From NCBI GenBank assembly GCA_947037125.1, contig CAMQTJ010000017.1, forward strand, positions 1-37,759: DNA of 37,759 nt, in the 5' to 3' direction. Shown one piece after another: positions 17,360 to 24,849 of this stretch. Each line of letters opens with the position of its first letter. The stretch's first letter is position 1. The DNA is from an uncultured Holdemania sp. Lineage in GTDB: Bacteria > Bacillota_I > Bacilli_A > Erysipelotrichales > Erysipelotrichaceae. The notes under the pieces were generated by a model. The model was not told where the DNA came from and made no database searches. It saw only the letters and a list, made by a program, of their open reading frames with translations. The translations under genes and the position numbers were made by a program.

Positions 17360-17650
17360 GTAAAAATTTTGATTTTTGTAATCATTGTATCACTTGGAAT
17401 GGGGGGTAGTATAAGTTTATCTATAGCATTTATTTTTTATTAAATGGCAAGTGAAACAAGAGCTTTTGATTTATCTGGAATATCTCAATCTGCAGGTTAT
17501 CTTTTGACCGCTATTGGAACTATGTTGATGGGTTTAATCTTTGATATTTTTGAATCATGATCATTAAATATCATCATATTTTGTTGCCTTATTATCTTTT
17601 TAGAATTTTGTGGTTGGTTTGCTGGAAATAATATCGAAATGCAAGATTAG
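17360..17650 (+). pseudogene. C-terminal remnant of a CynX-like MFS transporter
   Basis: The plus frame shows the end of a CynX/NimT-type major facilitator transporter: a glycine-rich helix (VSLGMGGSISLSIAFIF), then LSGISQSAGYLLTAIGTMLMGLIFDIF and a final hydrophobic helix. In-frame stops occur at 17441-17443 (TAA) and 17558-17560 (TGA), and the N-terminal ten or so helices are absent. It ends at TAG 17648-17650, followed by a terminator. It is dead as a gene. Confidence 0.65.
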
Positions 17651-17694
17651 ATTAAATCAGCTTCAATAATAGTTTAGAAAATCATATACAATAA

Positions 17695-17743
17695 ACCCAT
17701 AAGCTATCGCAAATTAAATGTGATTTCTTACGGGTATTTTTTT
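17695..17743 (+). terminator. Terminator after the CynX-like remnant
   Basis: ACCCATAAG (17695-17703) pairs with CTTACGGGT (17727-17735) with one A/C mismatch and runs into seven Ts. The T-run reaches the 3' end of the convergent small gene at 17742. Confidence 0.65.
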
Positions 17744-18092
17744 ATTTGAAATATAACTCTTTTCCTTCTTCGTCAATTACAATATTAATCTGTTTATCAC
17801 ATTCAATTATTTTATAATAAGCATAGGTAAACATATTGCTTTTATCTAATGGCTTTATTACATTATTAAAAATAAATTTTTTTTCTTTATTATTTTTAAA
17901 ATAAAAGATTAAATCTTGTTCTTCTTTAATGTGCGAATTTATAATTAAGAATTGTTTTGTTGTATCATTATCAGCGTTCTCTACCTTTGTTTCAGGATAA
18001 TTTGTAAATGTATAAACTAAATCCGTGATTTTATGTGAAGTCGTATTTCTTATAATAACCGTTAAACCATTCAATGGGTATCCGTATAACAT
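17742..18092 (-). CDS. Hypothetical protein (116 aa)
   Basis: This soluble-looking protein starts MLYGYPLNGLTVIIRNTTSHK and appears to be mostly beta strand with alternating hydrophobic residues. No signal peptide, membrane segment or known motif is seen. The start is supported by AGGAGGTG six bases upstream and by a promoter at 18134-18162 on the minus strand, so it is probably a real, separately transcribed gene. The phrases on 'NTTSHKITDLVYTFTNY' recall proteins that modify or mimic beta-sandwich domains, but no function can be assigned. Confidence 0.7.
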   Translation of the reverse strand: MLYGYPLNGLTVIIRNTTSHKITDLVYTFTNYPETKVENADNDTTKQFLIINSHIKEEQDLIFYFKNNKEKKFIFNNVIKPLDKSNMFTYAYYKIIECDKQINIVIDEEGKELYFK

Positions 18093-18133
18093 TTAACACC
18101 TCCTGTGTCATTTAAACACTTATCTCTATCTTT

Positions 18134-18162
18134 ATAATAGCACTCAACAAATTATTAAACAA
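18134..18162 (-). promoter_or_regulatory. Promoter of the 116-aa hypothetical gene
   Basis: On the minus strand TTGTTT (18157-18162) and TATTAT (18134-18139) are separated by 17 bases, about 40 bases upstream of the ATG. Confidence 0.55.
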
Positions 18163-18424
18163 CCTAGATTGCATTAATGTTTTTTTCTTCTTATTATTTT
18201 GAAGTTTATAAAATATCCCAATTTAACTTTACTATAAGATCAGTTATAAACAATAATGATATGCTTGTTATTATCAAAATATCCTTCACTAATAGGCTTA
18301 CTTCATGCAATTTAAACATCAATTGTATAATTTTAATAAGATTAGCCTAATTCATATCTAAAGTGAAATTTAAATCTTGTTTAAACAATCTAATTTGCGA
18401 TGTTTTTTTAGGTATCACCTTTGC
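18163..18424. other. Intergenic region between divergent genes
   Basis: This AT-rich stretch between two divergent promoters holds no open frame with a ribosome binding site and no clear RNA gene. Confidence 0.45.
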
Positions 18425-18454
18425 TTGACAACAATTTTAAAAAAAGGATATAAT
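18425..18454 (+). promoter_or_regulatory. Sigma-A promoter of the GNAT gene
   Basis: Consensus TTGACA (18425-18430) and consensus TATAAT (18449-18454) are separated by 18 bases, 43 bases before the start codon. It is one of the strongest promoters in the window. Confidence 0.8.
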
Positions 18455-18497
18455 TAGTTATGATATATTATGTACTATTAGATTAGAGGACGATGCT

Positions 18498-18998
18498 ATG
18501 CCAATTAAAAATATTATTCAACCACTATTTATCAACATAAATGATACTTTAAGATTAAAAAAATTTGATGAAATCTGTTTAGCTTCATTTGATTGGTATC
18601 AAGATTTAGATACCGTTTATCTAGTTGATGGGATTAAAATTCCTTATGACTTAGACAAATTAAAACGAATGTATAATCACCTTAATAATCATGGTGAATT
18701 ATATTATATAGAAATACTTGAAAATAATGTCTTCATTCCTATAGGGGATGTGACTTTTTGTCAATATGATATGCCTATTGTTATCGGAGATAAAAAATAT
18801 CGTAATAAAGGAATTGGTAAGCTTGTATTACAAACACTAATTGCTCGTGCAAAAGAATTAAAAATGACTAAATTAAATGTTAAAGAAATCTACAAATTCA
18901 ACAAGCAATCTCAAAAAACTTTTGAAAGTCTTGGTTTTAAACAAGTTAGCAATACTGAAATTTCATATTCATATTCTCTTGATTTAGAAATCAATTAG
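18498..18998 (+). CDS. GNAT-family N-acetyltransferase
   Basis: The 166-residue protein has the GNAT fold pattern: a beta strand with PIVIGDKKYRNKGIGKLVLQ, where R-N-K-G-I-G is the acetyl-CoA pyrophosphate-binding motif A (about residues 106-112), then KLNVKEIYKFNKQSQKTFESLGF, the motif B region with the conserved Asn and LGF. The substrate is not predictable. The ATG follows AGAGGA. It is a single-gene unit with its own consensus promoter and a shared terminator at the 3' end. Confidence 0.9.
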   Translation: MPIKNIIQPLFININDTLRLKKFDEICLASFDWYQDLDTVYLVDGIKIPYDLDKLKRMYNHLNNHGELYYIEILENNVFIPIGDVTFCQYDMPIVIGDKKYRNKGIGKLVLQTLIARAKELKMTKLNVKEIYKFNKQSQKTFESLGFKQVSNTEISYSYSLDLEIN

Positions 18999-19089
18999 TT
19001 AAAATAACTATAATGATTACAGTAACATAATACTCATAAATCTTAGTGTATCCAAATGTTAATGACATTTATATAAATACAGAAAAAAC

Positions 19090-19140
19090 AACAATAGATA
19101 TTCAATTATTTAAAATTTTGAATCCTCTATTGTTTTTTAT
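19090..19140. terminator. Bidirectional terminator between convergent genes
   Basis: AACAATAGA and TTCAA (19090-19105) pair with TTGAA and TCTATTGTT (19118-19134) with a small internal loop. Six Ts follow on the plus strand and six As precede, giving a T-run on the minus strand as well. Confidence 0.8.
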
Positions 19141-19547
19141 TATCTATTATTTTTATTTAACTCTAAAACTAAATCGCTTAAATATTTTGTTTGTTGTTTT
19201 TTAATGTAGTTTGTAATAAATAAATTCATAATAGGATTTTTTACCTGAACTTCTTCAGTGAATTCTATTTTTGTACCATTAGCTAATTTTATAAATTTTC
19301 CACACCAGTGACCTGATAAATTACTATTTTTAATATCAAACTCAAAAGTATCATTTTTTATTTTATTTGTGATATTAAAAGTTGTTTGATACCCTTTTTT
19401 AGTATGCTCAATAAAGGTTTTTCCTTCATCTTGTACAGTGATTTTTTCAATGTCACTTCTCCATTCATAATCACTAAGATTACATACTAAATTAAATACG
19501 CTATCAATATCGCAATTTATTATTTTTTTAAATATCACTTTTTTCAT
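19140..19547 (-). CDS. SRPBCC/START-like superfamily protein
   Basis: The 135-residue protein starts MKKVIFKKIINCDIDSVF and contains NLSDYEWRSDIEKITV, the pattern of polyketide cyclase/dehydrase-like SRPBCC proteins that bind hydrophobic ligands in a deep cavity. The central HWCGKF and the C-terminal helix with FITNYIKKQQTKYLSDL fit the fold. No enzymatic residues are diagnostic, so the ligand is unknown. It is next to the intact AAA/DUF4143 gene, on the same strand but about 50 bases downstream. Confidence 0.75.
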   Translation of the reverse strand: MKKVIFKKIINCDIDSVFNLVCNLSDYEWRSDIEKITVQDEGKTFIEHTKKGYQTTFNITNKIKNDTFEFDIKNSNLSGHWCGKFIKLANGTKIEFTEEVQVKNPIMNLFITNYIKKQQTKYLSDLVLELNKNNR

Positions 19548-19596
19548 AAATTCACTCTTTCTAGCTGCATATTATTCTAATCATTTAAAATCATCA

Positions 19597-20886
19597 TTAG
19601 TTTTTAAGGCAGCCTATCGGTATTATTTTAACTCCATCATCTCTAGTATAAGCCATTTCTCCGCCTGTTACAATTAATAATAAATCAGGTTCTCTCATTT
19701 TGTCTTTTGGGTTATTTAAATTATATTCAATGATCAAATTCTTAATAGAAATCAAGTTTTTTGCACCCATATCAATTTCAAAACTACCTAGCTTAAACTC
19801 TATCAAAGCAAATTGTCCGTTATCTAAATGTAAAACAGCATCTGCCTCTAATCCTGTTTTATCTCTATAATATGACATTGTTCCCCCTAATGATTGTGAG
19901 TATACTTTTAAATCTCTAATGCAAAGACACTCAAATATAAATCCAAAAGTTTTTAAGTCAGATAAAAAGTAATCAGGATTTACCCCTAAAGCAGCTACTG
20001 CAATTGAAGGATCTACAAATTGGCGTTTATTTGATGCTCTTATCGAGCTTTTAGATCTTATAGATGGAGTCCATGCCTGCAAATCATCAATTACAAATAA
20101 TCTTTCTAATGCGTTTAAATATGCATCCAATGTATCCATAGAAACACTTGTTTGATTTGACTTAACGTCTTGTAGTATATTAGTTTTTTTTGCTAGTGTT
20201 GATATATTTCTAGCATATGACTTTAATATTAATCTAGCTAACACCGGGTTTCTTGATACGGCGTCTATACTAGATATATCAGCTTCACATATGTTATTTA
20301 GATAGTCTTTCGCAACCATAAGTACATTATTACTTATATTATTTATTGTATCAGGCCAACCGCCTCTACATGCTGAGAATATTAATTTTTCAATTGTTAA
20401 ATTACTTTTTATTCCATCAACATTTAGTTTATTATCAGCAAATAAAGCATTTAAACTTATTAATCCATTTGACTCAGACGATTCATATAAACTCATAGGA
20501 TACATTCTAAGTCTAGTGATTCTCCCAATCCCTGAATGCATTATATTTTTATTTTCTACTGCTGTCGATCCTGTAAGTATAAATAATCCCTTTTCGTCTC
20601 TATCATCACAAGCAACTCTTACAGCATCCCATATACTTGGTATATCTTGCCACTCGTCTATCAATCTTGGATTATCTCCAATTAAAAGAAGTGATGGTTT
20701 AATATTGGCAGTTTCTATATATCCCTGCCTTTTATCTGGATCTTGAATTCGTATTATACTTTTAGACTTTTGCATTCCAGTTGTTGTTTTACCACACCAT
20801 TTCGGACCAACAATTAGTATTCCCTTAAAAGTATCAAGTCTTACATCCAACTCATTATCAACTATTCTATTATTATACTTTTTCAT
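19597..20886 (-). CDS. AAA+ ATPase with DUF4143 C-terminal domain (intact)
   Basis: The 429-residue protein has Walker A GPKWCGKTT (27-35), Walker B RLIDEWQ with the following LFILTGSTAVE sensor segment, and a C-terminal DUF4143 region with GLEADAVLH and ALIEFKLG, a PD-(D/E)xK nuclease-like pattern. The ATG at 20886 is preferred to the GTG at 20898, because that GTGAGG is the ribosome binding site. Its role is unknown; these ATPases are variable accessory genes and are often suspected of mobile-element or defence roles. A tandem repeat array abuts its promoter. A broken relative lies at 15303-16506. Confidence 0.88.
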   Translation of the reverse strand: MKKYNNRIVDNELDVRLDTFKGILIVGPKWCGKTTTGMQKSKSIIRIQDPDKRQGYIETANIKPSLLLIGDNPRLIDEWQDIPSIWDAVRVACDDRDEKGLFILTGSTAVENKNIMHSGIGRITRLRMYPMSLYESSESNGLISLNALFADNKLNVDGIKSNLTIEKLIFSACRGGWPDTINNISNNVLMVAKDYLNNICEADISSIDAVSRNPVLARLILKSYARNISTLAKKTNILQDVKSNQTSVSMDTLDAYLNALERLFVIDDLQAWTPSIRSKSSIRASNKRQFVDPSIAVAALGVNPDYFLSDLKTFGFIFECLCIRDLKVYSQSLGGTMSYYRDKTGLEADAVLHLDNGQFALIEFKLGSFEIDMGAKNLISIKNLIIEYNLNNPKDKMREPDLLLIVTGGEMAYTRDDGVKIIPIGCLKN

Positions 20887-20906
20887 TTTATACCTCACTT
20901 GATCTT

Positions 20907-20935
20907 ATTATATACTAATATTAAACAAATTACAA
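20907..20935 (-). promoter_or_regulatory. Promoter of the AAA/DUF4143 gene
   Basis: On the minus strand TTGTAA (20930-20935) and TATAAT (20907-20912) are separated by 17 bases, 20 bases before the ATG. The tandem array begins six bases upstream of the -35 element. Confidence 0.7.
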
Positions 20936-20941
20936 CGTAAT

Positions 20942-21049
20942 CGGCGTTTTTGACCACTTTTGTTCGGTGTTTTTGACCACTTTTGTTCGGTGTTTTTGAC
21001 CACTTTTGTTCGGTGTTTTTGACCACTTTCGTTCGGTGTTTTTGACCAC
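20942..21049. repeat. Tandem repeat array, 23-bp unit, 4.7 copies
   Basis: The unit CGGTGTTTTTGACCACTTTTG plus two bases begins at 20942, 20965, 20988, 21011 and 21034, with a period of exactly 23 bases. The first copy has CGGCG for CGGTG, the fourth has TTTCG for TTTTG, and the last is cut after GACCAC. There are no variable spacers, so this is not CRISPR. Read on the minus strand the array starts with TGTGGTC and lies just upstream of the ATPase promoter. It may be the multi-repeat end of an IS21-like element or a regulatory array; both are inference. Confidence 0.92.
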
Positions 21050-21333
21050 AATAATTCATCATAATAAAAAGCTCTATTAATAATGCTATTTCATAGTTTG
21101 TCAGGTAAAAATATATAAAAAAGCAAAACCTCTGTATTAAATGTGGTTTTTGCTATTTTTGATGTAAATTATTTGTTGTGTATTTGTATTAATTTTGGTA
21201 AATCAAAGTTAGTTTGACTCTGTAAAATCTTGCTTTTTCATTAAAGTAATACATTGAAATAAATTATGATTATCTTTAATCCAATATAACTTATACTATA
21301 CATATAAGCTAATATTTATGAACATATTAAACA
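21050..21333. other. Intergenic stretch holding the selenium-operon terminator
   Basis: On the minus strand, AGCAAAAACC (21144-21154 region) pairs with GGTTTTGCT (21122-21130) with a one-base bulge and runs into TTTTTT, ending the operon that finishes at 21334. Nothing else was seen. Confidence 0.65.
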
Positions 21334-21573
21334 TTAAATATTAAAAATAACTTGATCCGTTGTGCTAATATTTTTATCTATGATCAATTGCCTTATTAAT
21401 ATTTCTTCATCCACAGGACTACACCAAGCAAACCCACATCCTGCACGAATACTTGGTGGAGTAGGAATTAATCTTCCTTTCGACCCTGCAAGTTTCGCAT
21501 GCTTTTCTAATGCCATAGCATTTGTTGTTGTTTCAAATACAACAATAAACTTATCTTCTTTTTTTCGCAACAT
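21334..21573 (-). CDS. DUF3343 family protein, selenium operon
   Basis: The 79-residue protein contains FETTTNAMALEKHAKLAG, then IPTPPSIRAGCGFAWC, the conserved core of DUF3343 with Cys46 and Cys51. The family occurs with cysteine-desulfurase-like and YedF proteins in selenium-cofactor loci and has been thought to act as a small Se or S carrier or chaperone. AGGAGC precedes the ATG. It follows the desulfurase gene by 21 bases and is the last gene of the operon before the hairpin at 21122-21154. Confidence 0.88.
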   Translation of the reverse strand: MLRKKEDKFIVVFETTTNAMALEKHAKLAGSKGRLIPTPPSIRAGCGFAWCSPVDEEILIRQLIIDKNISTTDQVIFNI

Positions 21574-21594
21574 GTCAAACGCTCCTTTTTTATT

Positions 21595-22731
21595 TTAATT
21601 TATATAGGCTTGATTCGCTAAATATTTTATAACTTCTATTACTCGATCAACTTCATCAGTCATGTTGTAATAAGCAAATGAAAAACGTACAATACCTTGA
21701 TTAATTGTGTTTAAAGATTGGTGCATTAAAGGTGCACAATGTCCACCTGATCGTGTACATATATCATACTCATGCTGTAAAATATCGGCAAGTTCATTCG
21801 AATCCACATCCACAATATTCATAGCAAGTATTGAACCACTATCACTATTTTGACTTCCATATATTACAACATTTGGTATACTTCTAATTCCATCAGCAAG
21901 TCTTTTAACTAGTTGTTTTTCATGTTCATTAATTTTACTAATTCCAATATTTTTAATGTATTTTATTCCTGCCAATAGCCCTGCAATTCCATGAGTATTA
22001 AGTGTTCCTGCTTCAAGTGCTGATGGTAATTGTATTGGGTGATTTTTATCAAAAGTATTAATCCCACTGCCTCCAACTATTAAGGGTTTTATGTGTACAC
22101 CATTAGCCACACATAATCCACCTGTTCCTTGAGGTCCTAGTAATCCTTTATGACCAGTAAAACATAGTATCGAAGCTTGTATTTCTTCCATATTTATATC
22201 CATACAACCTGCACTTTGTGCAACATCTAAAATAAAATATAGATTGTGTTTTTTGCATATTTCGCCAATTGCAACAACATCATTTATTTCACCTGTTAAG
22301 TTTGAAACATGTGTACAAATAACTGCTTTTGTATTTGGTAAAATTGCCGCTTCAAGCATTTTTAAATCTACACCACCTGATAAATCTTGTGGTAAAATTG
22401 TTAGTTTAGCACCTGTTTTATATAATGGACGTAAAACAGAATTATGTTCCATAACAGTTGTAATTACATGATCTTTTTCATCAATTAATCCATTAATAGC
22501 GATATTTAGTGATTGTGTCGCATTCGCTGTAAAAACTACTCTATCTGGATTATTAAAATTAAATAAACTTGCAACTTCTTCTCGACATGCATAAACAATT
22601 CTTGATGAGTCTAATGATGCTGAATTAACTCCACGCCCTGCCGAACCCATACCTACCATTGCATCTTGTACTGCCTTTATAACTGAATCTGGTTTATAGT
22701 ATGTAGTTGATGCATTATCAAAATATATCAT
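21595..22731 (-). CDS. Cysteine desulfurase-like PLP enzyme (EF2568 type, selenium metabolism)
   Basis: The 378-residue class V aminotransferase starts MIYFDNASTTYYKP. It has the PLP lysine Lys195 in CFTGHKGLLGPQGTGGL and the active-site Cys332 in TRSGGHCAPLMHQSL. The RSGGHC loop is typical of group II desulfurases that can act on selenocysteine as well as cysteine. Family members of the EF2568 kind accompany SelD and YedF. The likely role is to supply Se or S for a labile selenium cofactor; its substrate preference cannot be read from the sequence. AAGGAAG precedes the ATG. Confidence 0.9.
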   Translation of the reverse strand: MIYFDNASTTYYKPDSVIKAVQDAMVGMGSAGRGVNSASLDSSRIVYACREEVASLFNFNNPDRVVFTANATQSLNIAINGLIDEKDHVITTVMEHNSVLRPLYKTGAKLTILPQDLSGGVDLKMLEAAILPNTKAVICTHVSNLTGEINDVVAIGEICKKHNLYFILDVAQSAGCMDINMEEIQASILCFTGHKGLLGPQGTGGLCVANGVHIKPLIVGGSGINTFDKNHPIQLPSALEAGTLNTHGIAGLLAGIKYIKNIGISKINEHEKQLVKRLADGIRSIPNVVIYGSQNSDSGSILAMNIVDVDSNELADILQHEYDICTRSGGHCAPLMHQSLNTINQGIVRFSFAYYNMTDEVDRVIEVIKYLANQAYIN

Positions 22732-22800
22732 AGTTTAACTTCCTTTTTATTAATAATTATTCAATATTGTTGAAATCAAATAATTTTATAACCTTTTTAT

Positions 22801-23418
22801 TTACGGTTTAATAATTCTTGTAGCTTTTGATAATAACTCAGCAATTGCATACATATTTGTTATTTCACCAACTCCAAGATTTTTAGTTTGGTTATAATAA
22901 TCTAAACAAGCTCCACAACTAGCGATTTTTGTACCATTTGCTTGTAGATAAATTAAATCCTGTAATGTATCAGCACCATTGATTGATAGATGAACGCCGC
23001 CATTATATAAAAGTATATAATCAGGCAATACATCTAATTGTGTTAGTGCATATATGTACCCTTTTAATAATGTTTTTCCAAGTAATTCATCACCACTTCC
23101 CATCATTTCACTAGAAATGACAACAATTGTATTCTGTTCAGTATTTTCCTTATTTTTTTGTTTTGTATCTTTTATTTCAACACTGTTTTGATCATTACTA
23201 TTTTCATTTATAAAAAGTATCACTTCGTACTCATTTTTTGATATTTCATTAACTGTTATTTCACAACTCATTTGCTTTCCTAGTTTTTGTAGATTTTCTA
23301 CTGCAATAATGTTATCAACAACTGTCATTATTTTTTGATTTAAATTTTCTTTTAACATTTTTTTAGTTTCGATAACAGGCAAAGGGCACTGTTTATTTCG
23401 CATATCAATTTTTATCAT
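22801..23418 (-). CDS. yedF: Selenium metabolism protein YedF (TusA domain plus C-terminal domain)
   Basis: The 205-residue protein has an N-terminal TusA-like domain with the CPLP motif (Cys11 to Pro14) that carries persulfide or perselenide. A Lys/Asn/Glu-rich linker (about 72-95) follows. The C-terminal domain starts VVISSEMMGSGDELLGKTLLKG and includes YNGGVHLSINGADTLQDL and a Cys-rich ASCGACLDYY (about residue 170). This matches the two-domain selenium-associated YedF family. It starts six bases after selD ends, so the two are co-translated. Confidence 0.92.
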   Translation of the reverse strand: MIKIDMRNKQCPLPVIETKKMLKENLNQKIMTVVDNIIAVENLQKLGKQMSCEITVNEISKNEYEVILFINENSNDQNSVEIKDTKQKNKENTEQNTIVVISSEMMGSGDELLGKTLLKGYIYALTQLDVLPDYILLYNGGVHLSINGADTLQDLIYLQANGTKIASCGACLDYYNQTKNLGVGEITNMYAIAELLSKATRIIKP

Positions 23419-23423
23419 TTTAA

Positions 23424-24446
23424 CTATCCTTCTACTATAATAGATACATCCATTCTTGGAATCATTTCACCGACAATTCCAACTGGTAAATCTAATTGTT
23501 GTAATTCTTTTAGTAATGCTGGGGCATCTTTTGGATCTACAGCTATTAATAATCCGCCTGATGTTTGTGGATCAAATAATAATTCCTCTTGTGCAAAACT
23601 TACGTTTTTAAAACGTACGTTATCACCTACAAAATTACGATTTTTTTGTGCAGCTCCTGTAATATAAAATTCTTCACTATATTCTAATGATTGTGGAATA
23701 TATGGAATTGTCTTCATTTTTACACGAATACTCATATTATCTGTCATCATTTCTAATAAATGACCTAAAAATCCAAATCCTGTCACATCCGTACAACCAT
23801 GAACTTGATATTTTTTTGATATATCACTACTATATTTGTTTAATGTTGACATACTTTTATAAGTTAAGTCTAGTGCTTGTTTACTTGCTACACCCATTGC
23901 TCTTGCAGTTGATACAATTCCTACACCCAAAGGTTTTGTAAGGATTAATATATCACCAATTTTAGCACCTGTATTTTTCATTATTTTATCAGGATGAACA
24001 ATCCCTGTTACTGATAGACCATATTTTACACTTGCATCATGAATTGAATGACCACCTACTAATGATCCACCAGCTTCACTAACTTTTTCACTTCCACCTT
24101 GTAGTATTTTACCTAAAATATTTAAATCCATATCTTCAGGAAAACAAACAATGTTTAGTGCTGTTTTAACTTCTCCACCCATTGCATAAATATCACTTAA
24201 GGCATTTGCTGCTGCAATTTGACCAAATAAATATGGGTCTTCTACCATTGGAGGAAAAAAATCTAGAGTTTGTACAATTGCAATATCGGCAGTTAATTTA
24301 TAAACTGCTCCATCATCACTTGATTCTGTTCCTACTAATAACATAGGATCAGTTGGTTGAGTTAGCTTACTTAATACTTTACTTAACGCTTTTGGTCCAA
24401 GTTTTGCTGAACAACCTCCATTATTACAAAATAGTATATCTTCCAT
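23424..24446 (-). CDS. selD: Selenide, water dikinase
   Basis: SelD makes selenophosphate from selenide and ATP. The 340-residue protein has the N-terminal glycine-rich loop with the catalytic Cys in [11 protein letters not shown], so it is the cysteine form, not the selenocysteine form. ATP-binding signatures include [13 protein letters not shown] and [15 protein letters not shown], and the tail [13 protein letters not shown] is present. The ATG at 24446 is chosen because GTGGAGG precedes it; the longer frame from 24509 lacks a good signal. It leads an operon with yedF, a desulfurase and DUF3343. No selA or selB lies in the window. Confidence 0.95.
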   Translation of the reverse strand: MEDILFCNNGGCSAKLGPKALSKVLSKLTQPTDPMLLVGTESSDDGAVYKLTADIAIVQTLDFFPPMVEDPYLFGQIAAANALSDIYAMGGEVKTALNIVCFPEDMDLNILGKILQGGSEKVSEAGGSLVGGHSIHDASVKYGLSVTGIVHPDKIMKNTGAKIGDILILTKPLGVGIVSTARAMGVASKQALDLTYKSMSTLNKYSSDISKKYQVHGCTDVTGFGFLGHLLEMMTDNMSIRVKMKTIPYIPQSLEYSEEFYITGAAQKNRNFVGDNVRFKNVSFAQEELLFDPQTSGGLLIAVDPKDAPALLKELQQLDLPVGIVGEMIPRMDVSIIVEG

Positions 24447-24596
24447 AATTACCTCCACTTCACTAACATTAATTATAACAAAAATATGAGTTATTAGCAC
24501 CAAAAACAATTACTGGAATTTCAATTAAGTTACTTTATACTAAAAATTTAAAATACTAAAAGTTATTATGAATAGTTAAATTATTGTTATACACAT

Positions 24597-24636
24597 AAAA
24601 AGCAAGATATTAGAACTTATAATTTCTTGCTTTTTA
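24597..24636 (-). terminator. Hairpin terminator for the HD gene transcript
   Basis: AAAAAGCAAGA and TCTTGCTTTTT are perfectly complementary 11-base arms around an 18-base interior. The T-rich arm gives a U-tract on either strand. Confidence 0.75.
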
Positions 24637-24664
24637 TAGTTTATATAAATACAGAAAACACATC

Positions 24665-24799
24665 GACCCTAGTAATTTTGTCTTGACCCTAGTAATTTTT
24701 CGCTTGACCCTAGTAATTTTCGCCTGACCCTAGTAATTTTTCGCTTGACCCTAGTAATTTTTCGCTTGACCCTAGTAATTTTTCGCTTGACCCTAGTAA
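24665..24799. repeat. Tandem repeat array, 20-21 bp unit, seven copies
   Basis: The core GACCCTAGTAA begins at 24665, 24685, 24706, 24726, 24747, 24768 and 24789, so spacing is 20 or 21 bases. Between cores lies TTTTTCGCTT or close variants (GTCTT, CGCCT). There are no unique spacers, so it is not CRISPR. The last copy can pair with the following TTATTAGGGT to form a hairpin with a T-rich tail on the plus strand. The period is close to two helical turns. The core shares the GACC motif with the 23-bp array at 20942, but the units are different. Confidence 0.92.
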
Positions 24800-24849
24800 A
24801 ATTTATTAGGGTATTTTTATCTGACATTTATGAGTTTCTGATATTGAAG

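Larger units (their letters stand above)
24447..24849. other. Intergenic region between selD and the HD gene
   Basis: A TATAAT-like box for selD (24472-24477, minus strand) is the only promoter hint. A bidirectional terminator (24597-24636) and a seven-copy tandem array (24665-24799) occupy the rest. Confidence 0.6.

Noticed and set aside
20942-21049. CRISPR array
   Set aside because: Copies are contiguous 23-bp units without unique spacers, and no cas genes are present.
23424-24446. Selenocysteine-containing SelD
   Set aside because: The catalytic position is a TGT-type Cys codon with no in-frame TGA.
24665-24799. CRISPR array
   Set aside because: The inter-core sequence is itself repeated and only about 10 bases long, so there are no spacers.
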